A DNA stretch of 64,000 nucleotides, taken from assembly GCA_002746935.1 (NCBI GenBank), contig PDRW01000025.1:30895-94894 (forward strand), written 5' to 3'. A program made the translations under genes and the position numbers. The DNA comes from Rhodobacterales bacterium (lineage in GTDB: Bacteria; Pseudomonadota; Alphaproteobacteria; Rhodobacterales; Rhodobacteraceae). Shown here piece after piece: positions 17,038 to 26,316 of this stretch; within the stretch, counting starts at the first letter, position 1; each line of letters begins with the position of its first letter. The notes under the pieces were generated by a model. The model searched no databases. It saw nothing but the letters and a program-made list of their open reading frames with translations, and was not told where the DNA came from.

Positions 17038-17928
17038 ATGGAAAAACAGATCACCGATGCCGATTGGCTCGACTTTCACCCCGCCCCGAAACGTCCGGAT
17101 TTCGTGTTGCCCGAGGGGGCGGTGGACGCGCATTGCCATGTGTTCGGGCCGCGCGAGGCCTTTCCCTTCGCGCCCGAGCGGAAATACACGCCTTGCGACG
17201 CGGGCAAGGACAAGCTCTTTGAATTGCGCGATTATCTCGGGTTTTCGCGCAATGTGATCGTGCAGGCCACCTGTCATGGCACGGACAATGCGGCGCTGGT
17301 GGATGCCTGCCGGGCCGGCGGCGCGCGGGCGCGCGGTGTGGCTTCGGTGCGCCATGACATCAGCCGCGACGCGCTTGCGGAGATGGATTCCGCCGGGGTG
17401 CGCGGGGTGCGGTTCAACTTCGTGCGCCGTCTGGTGGAAGCGACACCGCGGGCGCATTTCGTCGAGGTGGCGGAGCGGATTCAGGAGTTCGGCTGGTCGA
17501 TCGTGGTCTATTTCGAGGCCGCCGATCTTGCGGGGCTGGCGCCCTTCCTCGCCGGGCTGCCGGGCATCGTCGTGGTCGACCATATGGGCCGGCCCGACAT
17601 TGCCAAAGGTGTGGAGCATGAGGATTTCGGCGCTTTCATCCGGCTGATGCAGGACAACCCGCATATCTGGACCAAGGTCACCTGTCCGGAGCGGCTGTCG
17701 GTGGCGGGGCCGCCGGGTTACGGTGATGTGGTGCCCTTTGCGGCGAGGATCGTCGAACTGTTCCCCGACCGGGTGCTCTGGGGCACCGACTGGCCGCATC
17801 CCAACATGACATCCCACATGCCCGACGACGGAAACCTCGTCGATTTCATCCCGCGCATCGCGCCTGACGCAGAGGTGCGGCGCAAATTGCTCGTGGACAA
17901 CCCGATGCGGCTCTACTGGGCCAGATGA
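17038..17928 (+). CDS. ligI: 2-pyrone-4,6-dicarboxylate hydrolase
   Basis: Hydrolyses 2-pyrone-4,6-dicarboxylate to 4-oxalomesaconate. The 296-aa product is an amidohydrolase-superfamily TIM barrel with the DAHCHVFGP motif (His32, His34), FEAADLAGLAPFL, DHMGRPD near 181-187 and the C-terminal GTDWPHPN near 247-254, all characteristic of LigI. Members of this subgroup work without a bound metal. It starts three bases after the galD stop and is followed by ligA after 17 bases, so it is a mid-operon gene. Confidence 0.94.
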   Translation: MEKQITDADWLDFHPAPKRPDFVLPEGAVDAHCHVFGPREAFPFAPERKYTPCDAGKDKLFELRDYLGFSRNVIVQATCHGTDNAALVDACRAGGARARGVASVRHDISRDALAEMDSAGVRGVRFNFVRRLVEATPRAHFVEVAERIQEFGWSIVVYFEAADLAGLAPFLAGLPGIVVVDHMGRPDIAKGVEHEDFGAFIRLMQDNPHIWTKVTCPERLSVAGPPGYGDVVPFAARIVELFPDRVLWGTDWPHPNMTSHMPDDGNLVDFIPRIAPDAEVRRKLLVDNPMRLYWAR

Positions 17929-17945
17929 CAGCGGAGGAAACAGAC

Positions 17946-18305
17946 ATGGCTGACATGCCAGGCTTCGACTACCATATCGACATTCCCGGAACCACGCTCT
18001 TCGACGGCAAGCAGGCCATGAAAGGCTATGCGCTGAACAAGATGTGTTATTCCTTCAACGCCCAGGCGGCGCGCGATGCCTTTGTGGCCGATGCCGAAGC
18101 CTATATGGAAAAATTCGGCCTCAACGAAGCGCAGAAACAGGCGGTCCGCGACCGTGATGTGCTCGGGATGATCGAGGCGGGAGGGAATATCTATTACCTC
18201 GCCAAGCTCGCCGGGATCTTCAAGCTCGGGGTGCAGGACGTGGGCGGCATGCAGACCGGCATGACCACCGAGGAATTCCAGGACTTCCTCAAGAGCCAGG
18301 CATAG
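17946..18305 (+). CDS. ligA: Protocatechuate 4,5-dioxygenase alpha subunit
   Basis: Small non-catalytic subunit that caps the active site of the extradiol ring-cleavage dioxygenase. 119 aa, compared with about 139 in Sphingobium LigA. Diagnostic blocks are IPGTTLFDGKQAMKGYALNKM and the C-terminal GGNIYYLAKLAGIFKLGVQDVGG region. Start ATG 17946 has GCGGAGGAAACAGAC in front. It lies nine bases before ligB. Confidence 0.93.
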   Translation: MADMPGFDYHIDIPGTTLFDGKQAMKGYALNKMCYSFNAQAARDAFVADAEAYMEKFGLNEAQKQAVRDRDVLGMIEAGGNIYYLAKLAGIFKLGVQDVGGMQTGMTTEEFQDFLKSQA

Positions 18306-18314
18306 GGGGGTATC

Positions 18315-19160
18315 ATGGCGCAGATTATCGGTGGCATCGCTACATCACACATTCCCGCAATCGGCAATGCGATCCAGAAAGGCTTGCAGGAAGATCCGTA
18401 TTGGAAGCCGTTTTTCGAGGGCTACCCGCCGATCCATGCCTGGATCGCCGAGCACAGGCCCGATTATGTGATCAATATCTACAATGACCACGGGCTCGGT
18501 TTCTTTCTCGACAAGATGCCCACCTTCGCGATCGGGGCGGCGCATGAATACCGCAACGAGGACGAAGGCTGGGGGCTGCCCGCGCTCGATCCGTTCCCCG
18601 GCGCGCCGGAGCTCAGCTGGCATATCATCGAGAGCATGGTGGCGGATGAGTTCGACATCACCTCCTGTCAGGAGCTGGCGGTGGATCATGGGTTCGTGGT
18701 GCCGATGCAGCTGTTCTGGCCGGGGGCGCCGCATCATCCCGACATGCCGAAGACCGTGCCGGTCAGCGCCAATACGGTGCAGCACCCGATCCCGACGGTG
18801 AAACGCGCGCTCGCCTTCGGCCGCGCCCTGCGACATGCGCTGCTGAGCTTCCCGGAGGACGCGAAGATCGTGGTGCTCGGGACCGGCGGGCTGTCGCATC
18901 AGCTCGAGGGGCAGCGGGCCGGGTTCATCAACAAGGAGTTTGACCGCTATTGCATGGAGCATATCGTCCATGACCCGGATGTGCTGACGAAGATCACCCG
19001 CCAGCAACTGGTGGAGAAGGCCGGGGCCCAGGGGACGGAATTTCTGATGTGGATGATGATGCGCGGGGCGCTCGGCAACAAGGTGACCGAGGTGACGCGG
19101 AATTATCACATCCCGGTGTCGAATACCGCGGCGGGCACCATGCTTCTCGAGTGTGGCTGA
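18315..19160 (+). CDS. ligB: Protocatechuate 4,5-dioxygenase beta subunit
   Basis: Catalytic Fe(II) subunit: opens protocatechuate between C4 and C5 to 4-carboxy-2-hydroxymuconate semialdehyde. The 281-aa product has the class III extradiol fold with iron ligands His12 (GIATSHIPAIG) and His59 (IYNDHG) and a glutamate in GTEFLMWMMMRG near 239; the C-terminus NTAAGTMLLE fits LigB. Start follows GGGGGGTATC. Last gene of the operon; a GAGTATTT element with hairpin follows ten bases after the stop and could end the transcript. Confidence 0.95.
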   Translation: MAQIIGGIATSHIPAIGNAIQKGLQEDPYWKPFFEGYPPIHAWIAEHRPDYVINIYNDHGLGFFLDKMPTFAIGAAHEYRNEDEGWGLPALDPFPGAPELSWHIIESMVADEFDITSCQELAVDHGFVVPMQLFWPGAPHHPDMPKTVPVSANTVQHPIPTVKRALAFGRALRHALLSFPEDAKIVVLGTGGLSHQLEGQRAGFINKEFDRYCMEHIVHDPDVLTKITRQQLVEKAGAQGTEFLMWMMMRGALGNKVTEVTRNYHIPVSNTAAGTMLLECG

Positions 19161-19169
19161 GGCCGCTGC

Positions 19170-19227
19170 CCGGGGGGGTTCACACCCCCGGGACCCCCGT
19201 GGAGTATTTCACCCAGGAAAAAGGGGC
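19170..19227 (-). repeat. GAGTATTT element, copy 3, after ligB
   Basis: On the plus strand: hairpin CCCGGGGGGGTTCACACCCCCGGG split by TTCACA, then ACCCCCGTGGAGTATTTCACCCAGGAAAAAGGGG. It fills the gap between the convergent ligB and pobR genes. Confidence 0.8.
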
Positions 19228-19230
19228 GGG

Positions 19231-20082
19231 TCAGGCGCTGGCTTCGGATTTTCGGCGGAACCCGGTGGGGGAGAGGCCGGTGGCGCGGCGGAACACGCGG
19301 GAGAAATGCGCCGGGTCTTCATAGCCGAGCCCGTAGGCGATCTGGGCGACGGAGAGGGTCGAATAGGCGAGCTGGCGGCGGGCCTCGCGGATGATGCGCT
19401 CGCGGATCACTTCGGTGGCCGGGCGTCCGGTGGCGGCGCGCATCACCCGGGTGAGATGGGTCGGGGTGACGCCGAGGCGGGCGGCATAGGTCGAGACCGG
19501 CAGGTGCTCGGCGTAATGGGCGTCGACCAGGGTTTCGAAACGGCGTTGCAGGGTGTTTTCGGTGGCGGCGGCGCCGGGGAGGCCGGCTTCGGCGATGGCG
19601 CGGGCGACAAGACCGGCGAGAAGCGCTGTGCGGGCGCGCAGCTCATGGGCGCGGCCGAAGGCACGGCCGTCGAAAGCGGCGAAGATCGCGCGGATGGTGG
19701 CGGCGATCTCGTCGGTGCTGTCGAAGACATGGGGACGCGCCAGCATCGGCCGCAGGCCTTCGCCCTCGGCGAGGCCTTCGTCGAGCACCTCCACCGGGAT
19801 CGTCACCACCCAGCCTTCGGTGCCCGGGGTGAAGCTGAACCCGTGCACGCAGCCGGCCGGCACATTGGCCACATGGCCGCGCGCGAGCGCCCGGGTCTCG
19901 CCGTCGAGCGTCGCCCGGCCACCGCCTTCGGCCACCGCCAGAACCTGATGCAGACGCGCGTGACGATGGGGGACGAATTCCCAGTCGTGCCGCAGCGACC
20001 GGGTGGCGATTTCCTCGCAATGGACCACGTCGGGCAGGTCGTCCGATTCGCCGAACAGGTTGTAGCTCTCGATCCGTTTCAT
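19231..20082 (-). CDS. pobR: AraC-family regulator of pobA
   Basis: Predicted 4-hydroxybenzoate-responsive activator. The 283-aa product has an N-terminal cupin sensing domain (about 25-110, WEFVPHRHARLHQVLAV, PAGCVHGFSF) and a C-terminal AraC DNA-binding domain with two HTHs (LGVTPTHLTRVMRAATGRPA and LSVAQIAYGLGYEDPAHFSRVFRRATGLSP, about 215-275). It is divergent from pobA, the usual arrangement for AraC-type PobR. The start is uncertain: ATG 20082 fits homologues, ATG 20118 would add 12 residues, and neither has a good Shine-Dalgarno. Confidence 0.8.
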   Translation of the reverse strand: MKRIESYNLFGESDDLPDVVHCEEIATRSLRHDWEFVPHRHARLHQVLAVAEGGGRATLDGETRALARGHVANVPAGCVHGFSFTPGTEGWVVTIPVEVLDEGLAEGEGLRPMLARPHVFDSTDEIAATIRAIFAAFDGRAFGRAHELRARTALLAGLVARAIAEAGLPGAAATENTLQRRFETLVDAHYAEHLPVSTYAARLGVTPTHLTRVMRAATGRPATEVIRERIIREARRQLAYSTLSVAQIAYGLGYEDPAHFSRVFRRATGLSPTGFRRKSEASA

Positions 20083-20184
20083 GTTCGATCGGTACAGGCG
20101 GCTGTGGTTTTGGTCCATTCAAACAGGGGGGATCGGCCGCGATAGTGGCACAGATTCTGCATATACGCGAACGGGAGGCGTTGC

Positions 20185-21369
20185 ATGGGAACCAATCTCA
20201 AAACCCGGGTGGGCATCGTTGGCGGCGGGCCGTCGGGGCTTTTGCTGTCGCAACTGCTCGACCTCAAGGGGATCGACAATGTGGTGCTGGAGAAACACAC
20301 CCGCGACTATGTGTTGGGGCGCATCCGGGCCGGCGTGCTGGAGCACGGGTTTGCCGCGCTGATGCGCGAGGCCGAGTGCGGCGCGCGGATGGATGCCGAG
20401 GGCGAGATCCACGAGGGCTTCTTCATCAACGACAACGGCACCATGCACCGGATGGACCTTGCGGCGCATACGGGGGGCAATTCGGTGCTGGTCTACGGCC
20501 AGACCGAGCTCACCCGCGACCTCTATGACGCCCGCGCGAAGATGGGTGGCAATGTGGTCCACGAGGCGCTCGACGTGGCGCTGCATGGCATCGACAGCGA
20601 CAGCCCCTCGATCACCTATCGGCAGGGCGACGAGAAATTCACCGTGGAGTGCGATTTCATCATCGGCGCCGACGGGTTCCACGGGGTGAGCCGCAAGTCG
20701 ATCCCCCGCGACGTGCTGCGCGAATACGAGAAGGTCTATCCGTTCGGCTGGCTTGGGGTGTTGAGCCGCACGAAACCGGTGAGCCCGGAGCTGATCTATT
20801 CGAAGACGACCCGTGGGTTTTCACTGTGTTCGCTGCGGTCGCAGGTGCTCAGCCGCTACTATATCCAGGTGCCGCTCACCGACACGGTCGAGGATTGGTC
20901 GGACGAGGCCTTCTGGGCCGAGCTGAAGGCGCGTCTGCCCGAAGCGGTGGCGGAGACGCTCGAAACCGGCCCGTCGATCGAAAAGTCGATCGCGCCGCTG
21001 CGCTCTTTCGTGGCCGAGCCGATGCGCTACGGCAACCTGTTCCTCGCGGGCGATGCCGCCCATATCGTGCCGCCCACGGGCGCGCGCGGGCTGAACTCGG
21101 CGGCGTCGGATATCTACTATCTCTACCACGCGCTGATGGATCATTACCTCAAGGGTGATTCGTCCGGGTTGGAAAAGTACTCGCAAAAGGCCCTTGCCCG
21201 GGTCTGGAAAGCGCAGCGTTTCTCCTGGTGGATGACCTCGATGCTGCATCGCTTCCCCGAACAAGCCGAATATGATCAGCGCTTGCAGGATATCGAACTT
21301 GCCTATCTGCTAAGCTCCGGCGCGGCAAAGGATTCGCTTGCCGAGAACTACGTGGGCCTGCCTTTCTGA
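20185..21369 (+). CDS. pobA: 4-hydroxybenzoate 3-monooxygenase
   Basis: FAD- and NAD(P)H-dependent hydroxylation of 4-hydroxybenzoate to protocatechuate, feeding LigAB. The 394-aa length is that of PobA. The FAD-binding VGIVGGGPSGLLLSQLL covers about 9-25, the DG motif CDFIIGADGFHGVSRKSIP about 154-172, and GNLFLAGDAAHIVPPTGARGLN about 280-301. Start ATG 20185 follows GGGAGGCGTTGC. Divergent from pobR across 102 bases. Confidence 0.96.
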   Translation: MGTNLKTRVGIVGGGPSGLLLSQLLDLKGIDNVVLEKHTRDYVLGRIRAGVLEHGFAALMREAECGARMDAEGEIHEGFFINDNGTMHRMDLAAHTGGNSVLVYGQTELTRDLYDARAKMGGNVVHEALDVALHGIDSDSPSITYRQGDEKFTVECDFIIGADGFHGVSRKSIPRDVLREYEKVYPFGWLGVLSRTKPVSPELIYSKTTRGFSLCSLRSQVLSRYYIQVPLTDTVEDWSDEAFWAELKARLPEAVAETLETGPSIEKSIAPLRSFVAEPMRYGNLFLAGDAAHIVPPTGARGLNSAASDIYYLYHALMDHYLKGDSSGLEKYSQKALARVWKAQRFSWWMTSMLHRFPEQAEYDQRLQDIELAYLLSSGAAKDSLAENYVGLPF

Positions 21370-21407
21370 AACATTCCGAACCCTGGCAACAGGTTGATGC
21401 AGGTCAT

Positions 21408-21427
21408 GGCCCCGGGGGGCCGGGGCC
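21408..21427 (+). terminator. GC hairpin after pobA
   Basis: GGCCCCGG and CCGGGGCC pair around a GGGG loop, followed by TTC. Position 38 bases after the pobA stop suggests termination; a weak T tract keeps confidence modest. Confidence 0.45.
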
Positions 21428-21462
21428 TTCATCATGGTCGGGAGCGAAACAGGGAGCGCGCC

Positions 21463-21870
21463 ATGTACAGAAACATCCTCGTGCCCGTGGCCTTCGAAAC
21501 CGGCCGGGACACCATGCAGTCCATTGAAATTGCTGAGCGTTTGATTGACAAGGGCGGCACGATCACCGCTTTGCATGTGATTGAGGAAGTTCCCTCCTAT
21601 GTGGCGCAGTATCTGCCGGAAGGACAATTGGACACAAGTATCAAGGAAATTGAAACAATCCTGCATAAAAGGCTAAACGAGCACGCGGAAGTTGTGGTAA
21701 AAGTGATCGAAGGCCACGCCGGGCACTCGATTGTTGACTATGCATCGGAGAATGGCATCGACTGCATCGTCATCGCCTCGCATCGGCCAGGGTTGCAGGA
21801 TCTGGTGCTTGGGTCCACTGCGGCGCGTGTCGTGCGCCATGCGCCATGTGCGGTGCACGTCGTTCGCTGA
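21463..21870 (+). CDS. Universal stress protein, UspA family
   Basis: A 135-aa single-domain protein. The N-terminal strand YRNILVPVAFE, and the C-terminal nucleotide-binding region ASHRPGLQDLVLGSTAARVVRHAPCAVHVV with the G-2x-G-9x-G(S/T)-type pattern, are typical of ATP-binding Usp proteins. It is less GC-rich than its neighbours, with more AT-ending codons (for example ATTGAAATTGCTGAG). It stands alone and is followed by two hairpins. Exact stress role unknown. Confidence 0.85.
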   Translation: MYRNILVPVAFETGRDTMQSIEIAERLIDKGGTITALHVIEEVPSYVAQYLPEGQLDTSIKEIETILHKRLNEHAEVVVKVIEGHAGHSIVDYASENGIDCIVIASHRPGLQDLVLGSTAARVVRHAPCAVHVVR

Positions 21871-21929
21871 CGCGGGATCTGCGCGAAACGAAGTCATATT
21901 GCCGGAGACGGTACGTCGGAAAGAGGAAA

Positions 21930-22013
21930 GAGGCCCGGACCACCCCTCACGGACACCACCCCCAGTCGGGCCTCCTGCGGGCGCATTCCAGTATTCGGGA
22001 TGCGCCCGTTTTA
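21930..22013 (+). terminator. Two consecutive hairpins ending the usp transcript
   Basis: First hairpin: GAGGCCCG (21930-21937) with CGGGCCTC (21967-21974). Second: CGGGCGCAT (21978-21986) with ATGCGCCCG (22000-22008), followed by TTTTAT, a good Rho-independent terminator. Confidence 0.7.
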
Positions 22014-22607
22014 TGTTCCGGTTCCGGCCGGGCGGGGCAGGGCGGGGCTGTTTGAGTGGCATGATCTGCTGCATGTTATCGGTCCGGACGGGATGCGCGC
22101 GCCACTGACGCAGGAGCAGGTCAGGATTTGCCGCCGGGATCGCGGAAGCGCCGCGGCAACAGCCGGAGTTCCCTGAAGCGGTTCCTCTCGCGGCGCAGGC
22201 TGGGGGCGGCAAAAGGAGCTCGGAAACGCATTTTCCCAACATTTGGCGCGTTCTGCATCATGTTGGCCGCAGCGGGTCTTGCCTTATGCCGACTTCTGCG
22301 CTGCCACATAAAGCGTTATGCGAAAACCTGAATCACCCAAGAACTGCCTGAAATCAGAGATTTTGGGCGCGTCACGCGATGCTCTGTGTCAGGTATTTCG
22401 TCAAACGCTATATCTGTTGGCATCTGCACCTTTTCACGGCTTCTTTGCCAGCCGCTTCGCCGGGCAAGAGGTGGCAGGGCCCTTGCCCGCGCCCAACCGG
22501 CCTTTCGGCAAAATCCCGCGCGTGCGGGATTTGCGCGGGGCATGGCGGGCATCGCGGGTTGCGCCGAACCGTGGCATGGACATAGTGGGGGTTCGGCAGT
22601 CACGCGG
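22014..22607. other. Long noncoding stretch before the VanZ-like gene
   Basis: About 590 bases with no gene I can support. A relatively AT-rich patch at 22330-22440 could hold a promoter. Open frames here lack family resemblance. Confidence 0.4.
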
Positions 22608-23039
22608 ATGGGAAGACAGGTGGACAGTTTCGAATTCAGCCCGGTCGCCGGGCCGGACAAGGCTTACCGGTTGCGTCTTCTCTGGTTGGTCTCGACCGCC
22701 GGCATTGCTCTTCTGATCGGCGTTCTCACGCTTGCCCCGACCGTTCCGATGCCACCGGGCGAGCTGCCTTTCGACAAGATTGCCCATGCGCTTGCCTTCA
22801 TGGCCCTGGTCATCCCGACGGCGGCGCTCTGGCCGCGGCTGACAGTCTGGGTCGGTCTGGCCGCGGTGCTTTACGGTGGTCTGATAGAGGTCGTCCAGCC
22901 CTATGCGGGGCGCACGGCGGAGGTCGCCGATCTGCTGGCCGACGGGGCCGGGGTGGTGCTTGGGGTGATCCTGGGGATGGGCTTTCGCCTCGCCTTCGCC
23001 CGCCGCCGTGCCCGTCGCCCTGTCCGGCATCGCCGATAG
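22608..23039 (+). CDS. VanZ-like membrane protein
   Basis: 143 aa with about four transmembrane helices: WLVSTAGIALLIGVLTLAP, KIAHALAFMALVIPTAALWP, VWVGLAAVLYGGLIEVVQPY and ADGAGVVLGVILGMGF. The patterns DKIAHALAFM, GGLIEVVQ and EVADLLADGAGV are the conserved VanZ-family polar positions. The family includes teicoplanin-resistance VanZ but most bacterial members have no known role. Start ATG 22608 was preferred over farther upstream codons because homology begins just after it; the Shine-Dalgarno is weak. Confidence 0.75.
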   Translation: MGRQVDSFEFSPVAGPDKAYRLRLLWLVSTAGIALLIGVLTLAPTVPMPPGELPFDKIAHALAFMALVIPTAALWPRLTVWVGLAAVLYGGLIEVVQPYAGRTAEVADLLADGAGVVLGVILGMGFRLAFARRRARRPVRHRR

Positions 23040-23261
23040 AGGCACTGGCGGCGGCACCTGGCAAGGCCATCATTTTTCCGGACTGTCCGGCTTCCGGCGA
23101 CGGCAACGCCGGTCAAGATGCCGGGGCTGAAGCTGACCGAAGCCGACCGGTGGTGGGCGGGGTTTTCGCCCGGCCTTGCTTGCCGAAATGTCTGGCAAGA
23201 CCCGCGGCACCCGCGGCAGGCCGGGAGACGCATTTCCGGGGCGCGTGACAAAGGCTGGCCC

Positions 23262-24059
23262 TCAGAAGGATGCCGGCAGAAGCGTCAGCACCCACCAGCC
23301 GGCCAGGAGATAGGCCGACAGCATCGAGCCATAGGCAAGCAGGCCGAGCCGCGCTTCGGCGCGGGTGAGACCGGGGCGCGGCCCCGGTTGCGGCGGCGGA
23401 ACCAGCATCAGTGCGCCCGCGGCGGTGAGGCCGACAAGCAACAGCAGAAGTGATTGCATGGTGAGCGACATGCCCAGAAACATCGCCGCGAAGGCCGCGC
23501 CGGCAAGCCCCGAGACCCGCGGGAAACGCGCCTCGACGAGGATCTGCACCAGCCGCCCGCCCGCCAGTGGCCAGAGCGGCAGCAGCGAGACGAAGTTGAG
23601 CGCACCGGCGGCCAGCGCATAGCTCCTGAGTGCCTCGGCCAGCCCGGGGGCGGTTTCAGCGAACAGATTGCTGAGCGCGAAGGCCGCGACCATCGGCGCC
23701 AGCCCGAGCCCGGGCCCCATGAGCAGGATGAAGAAGCTGGCGAGATCGTCGCGCGGCCGGGTGCCCGTCGCTTCCGGCCCTCGTGGGAAGGGCACGAGGC
23801 GGAAATCCGCGTCATCGTCGCCAGCCAGCCTTTGCCCGACAAGATGGCCCGCCGCCTTGACCAGCCCCGCTGCCAGCAGGCCCAGGGCATATCCCGTTCC
23901 CAGCAGCAACGCGCCAGCCGAAATGGCGAGAATAAGGACAACCACCCCGCGCGCTTCGATACGCAGGCGCTGAGGCCACAAATTGCCCGAGGCCAGAACC
24001 GGCGCCGCCACCCGGAGGGTGGCGGCGAGAAGAACCATTGAAAGCAACAGATAGGCCAT
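23262..24059 (-). CDS. Multipass membrane protein resembling a degenerate M50 protease
   Basis: 265 aa with about six hydrophobic helices. The block LNFVSLLPLWPLAGGRLVQ near 165-183 resembles the second site-2-protease motif (NxxPxxPLDGG), but the metal-binding Asp is Ala here, and no HExxH is present in the N-terminal part. It is therefore probably a non-proteolytic relative, or the resemblance is only structural. Start 24059 is the first Met of the first membrane helix (MAYLLLSMVLLAA); Met codons further up lack a ribosome site. Confidence 0.6.
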   Translation of the reverse strand: MAYLLLSMVLLAATLRVAAPVLASGNLWPQRLRIEARGVVVLILAISAGALLLGTGYALGLLAAGLVKAAGHLVGQRLAGDDDADFRLVPFPRGPEATGTRPRDDLASFFILLMGPGLGLAPMVAAFALSNLFAETAPGLAEALRSYALAAGALNFVSLLPLWPLAGGRLVQILVEARFPRVSGLAGAAFAAMFLGMSLTMQSLLLLLVGLTAAGALMLVPPPQPGPRPGLTRAEARLGLLAYGSMLSAYLLAGWWVLTLLPASF

Positions 24060-24649
24060 GGAGACCCTTGAATTCACAGGGGGCCACGCGGTCATGATCG
24101 GAGGAATCATCGCGCGGCCCGTGTCTGGAATGTGCCGAATTTGTGGCAATAGGACAAGGTCATTGATGAAAAAAGACTGTTTCCGCCTTCTTTCGTCAAA
24201 GTTTTCCACAATGTTGCAGTTTTCTGAACCATATGCAGGCCAGAATGCGGATGATTCGCCTGACGGCCCCCCCCACACGCGGCTCCCAAGGCTGACGGGA
24301 GTGGATCTTGAGCCGGATTCACGGAGTATCAGCGTAAATTCAAGGTGTTACAGGCAAGGGGTCCAATCAGGATTGCGTCATTTGGCTGGATTGGCGGTGC
24401 TGTGCGGAGGTTCCGCAGGGGGCGGTAAGGGCGTTGCAGATCGGGCCTTTTGCGGGTCGCGGCAGTAAGCCCGGCGATTCGGGAACGGGTATGATCGTCT
24501 TGGCGCTCCGCCGGTTGGCAACATTTCGACGGCCCGCGGCGAGGGGCAGGCCGCCTCCGGCTCGGTCCGGCAGGTGAGTCGCCCTCATGTGGATGGCGCT
24601 GGACCTTGCCTGCCTTGCATGGTTATCTCCGCCCAACCGGGAGGGCAGC
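24060..24649. other. 590-base intergenic region with an AT-rich core
   Basis: No gene supported. The part 24140-24235 is clearly more AT-rich than its surroundings (many TTT/AAA runs) and probably holds the promoter for the minus-strand membrane protein gene. No hairpin or repeat of note seen. Confidence 0.4.
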
Positions 24650-24844
24650 ATGGGCCGAATACTCGCTTACATCCTGGGTGCCGCGATGATCCTGGTGGGG
24701 GTGGTGGCGCTCGTTGGTGCCGTCGAGGTGCTCATCGGCGGCGGCAGTACCGAGGCCATCGCCCAGAGCTTTCTGGTGCCCGCGTCGCTGTTCGTGGTTG
24801 GCGGCTTCGTGATCTGGATGGGGATGCAGTCGGGGCGCAGATAA
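24650..24844 (+). CDS. Small two-helix membrane protein
   Basis: 64 aa, starting at ATG 24650 behind GGGAGGGCAGC. Two hydrophobic segments: AYILGAAMILVGVVALVGAVEVLI (about 5-28) and FLVPASLFVVGGFVIWMGM (about 41-59), ending in a basic SGRR. Codon use is like its neighbours. The family is not recognised and no function is inferred. Confidence 0.55.
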   Translation: MGRILAYILGAAMILVGVVALVGAVEVLIGGGSTEAIAQSFLVPASLFVVGGFVIWMGMQSGRR

Positions 24845-24911
24845 CGTGCCGGGGAAGCGGACGTCCGCTCCGCCCGGTGCCCCGACCCGTCGCCCGGTTC
24901 AGCCGCCCGCT

Positions 24912-26141
24912 TCAGCCGCGGAACCGGCTCAACACCATCGAGCCGTTGGTGCCGCCGAAGCCGAAGGAATTGGTCATCACCGAATCGAGCCCGGCGTTTT
25001 CCACCAGCGTCGTGGCAATCTCGCCCGGGTTGATGCCCGGATCGAGGGTTTCGACATTGATCGACGGGGCGATGAAATCGTGCTCCAGCATCAGCAGGCA
25101 ATAGACCGCCTCCTGCGCGCCGGTGGCGCCCTGGCTGTGGCCGGTCATCGACTTGGTGGAACTGATCGGCGGCGTGTTGCCTTCGCCAAAGACCCGCCGC
25201 ACCGCCTCCACCTCGCCGACATCGCCCACCGGCGTCGAGGTGCCATGGGCGTTGATGTAGCTCACCTTGCGGCCTTCGGGCAGGGTCTCGAGCGCGAGCC
25301 GCATGGCGCGTTCGCCGCCCTCGCCGGAGGGGGCCACCATGTCATGGCCGTCGGAGGTGGCGCCGAAGCCGGTGACCTCGGCGTAGATCTTCGCCCCGCG
25401 CGCCCGGGCGTGCTCCAGCTCTTCCAGCACCAGCATCGCCCCGCCGCCGGCGATCACGAAACCGTCGCGATCAGCATCGAAGGCGCGCGACGCCCGTTCC
25501 GGCGTGTCGTTGTATTTCGAGCTCATCGCGCCCATCGCGTCGAACAGACACGACAGGGTCCAGTCAAGCTCCTCGCCGCCGCCGGCAAACATGATGTCCT
25601 GCTTGCCCATCATGATCTGCTCCGAGGCGACGCCGATATTATGCAGCGAGGTCGAACAGGCCGAGGTGATCGAATAGCTGATACCCTTGATCTTGAAGGC
25701 GGTCGCAAGGTTGGCGCTGATCGTCGACGACATGCATTTCGGCACCGCAAACGGCCCGATCCGCTTGGTGGCGCCGGATTTCAGCACCGTCTGATGCGCG
25801 GCGAACATGGCCGAGGTCGACGGCCCCCCGGAGCCCGCGATCACCCCGGTGCGCGGGTGCGACACCTGTTCCGGCGCCAGCCCCGCATCGGCAATCGCCT
25901 GCTGCATCGAGATATGGGCATAGGCCGCGCCCGGCCCCATGAAGCGCAGCGTGCGCTTGTCGATGAAATCGGCCGGATTGATCTGCGGCGCCCCCGCGAC
26001 CTGGCTGCGAAACCCATGCGCCTGCATGGCCTCGTTGGCGGTGATCCCGGATTTCCCGGCCTTCAGGTTCTCCAGCACCTCTTTGGCAGTGTTGCCGATC
26101 GGCGAGACGATCCCGAGCCCGGTGACGACGACGCGACGCAT
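24912..26141 (-). CDS. fabB: Beta-ketoacyl-ACP synthase I
   Basis: Condenses malonyl-ACP with acyl-ACP, including unsaturated intermediates from FabA. The 409-aa product keeps the Cys-His-His triad: Cys162 (TSACSTSLH), His299 ([11 protein letters not shown]) and His335 ([10 protein letters not shown]); the end [12 protein letters not shown] is typical. The FabB call over FabF rests on length and the [18 protein letters not shown]-type region. Start ATG 26141 follows AAGGAGGAGAACGCA. In many Rhodobacterales fabB sits beside fabA and irr; here those genes are about 6-7 kb away. Confidence 0.9.
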   Translation of the reverse strand: MRRVVVTGLGIVSPIGNTAKEVLENLKAGKSGITANEAMQAHGFRSQVAGAPQINPADFIDKRTLRFMGPGAAYAHISMQQAIADAGLAPEQVSHPRTGVIAGSGGPSTSAMFAAHQTVLKSGATKRIGPFAVPKCMSSTISANLATAFKIKGISYSITSACSTSLHNIGVASEQIMMGKQDIMFAGGGEELDWTLSCLFDAMGAMSSKYNDTPERASRAFDADRDGFVIAGGGAMLVLEELEHARARGAKIYAEVTGFGATSDGHDMVAPSGEGGERAMRLALETLPEGRKVSYINAHGTSTPVGDVGEVEAVRRVFGEGNTPPISSTKSMTGHSQGATGAQEAVYCLLMLEHDFIAPSINVETLDPGINPGEIATTLVENAGLDSVMTNSFGFGGTNGSMVLSRFRG

Positions 26142-26241
26142 TGCGTTCTCCTCCTTGAGTTCGCCCATCTGTCTAGGGCAGGGGGCGGGTCCGGGCAAGG
26201 CGAATGGAGGCGCTGCCGGCCTTCCGGGCGGCCCCCTCTTC

Positions 26242-26296
26242 CTCTTTATTCCCGGGCCAAATACTCCGGGGGAGTTCGAGGGGGCAGAGCCCCCTC
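26242..26296 (+). repeat. GAGTATTT element, copy 4
   Basis: TCTTTATTCCCGGGCCAAATACTCCGG, then GGGAGTTCGA, then hairpin GGGGGCAGAGCCCCC. It lies between the ppk2 stop and the fabB start. Confidence 0.75.
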
Positions 26297-26316
26297 GTCC
26301 CCGCTGCTTCAATCCT

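Noticed and set aside
22014-22331. Short plus-strand frame with a hydrophobic stretch before the VanZ-like gene
   Set aside because: No ribosome site, no family resemblance, arginine-rich composition of noncoding high-GC DNA.
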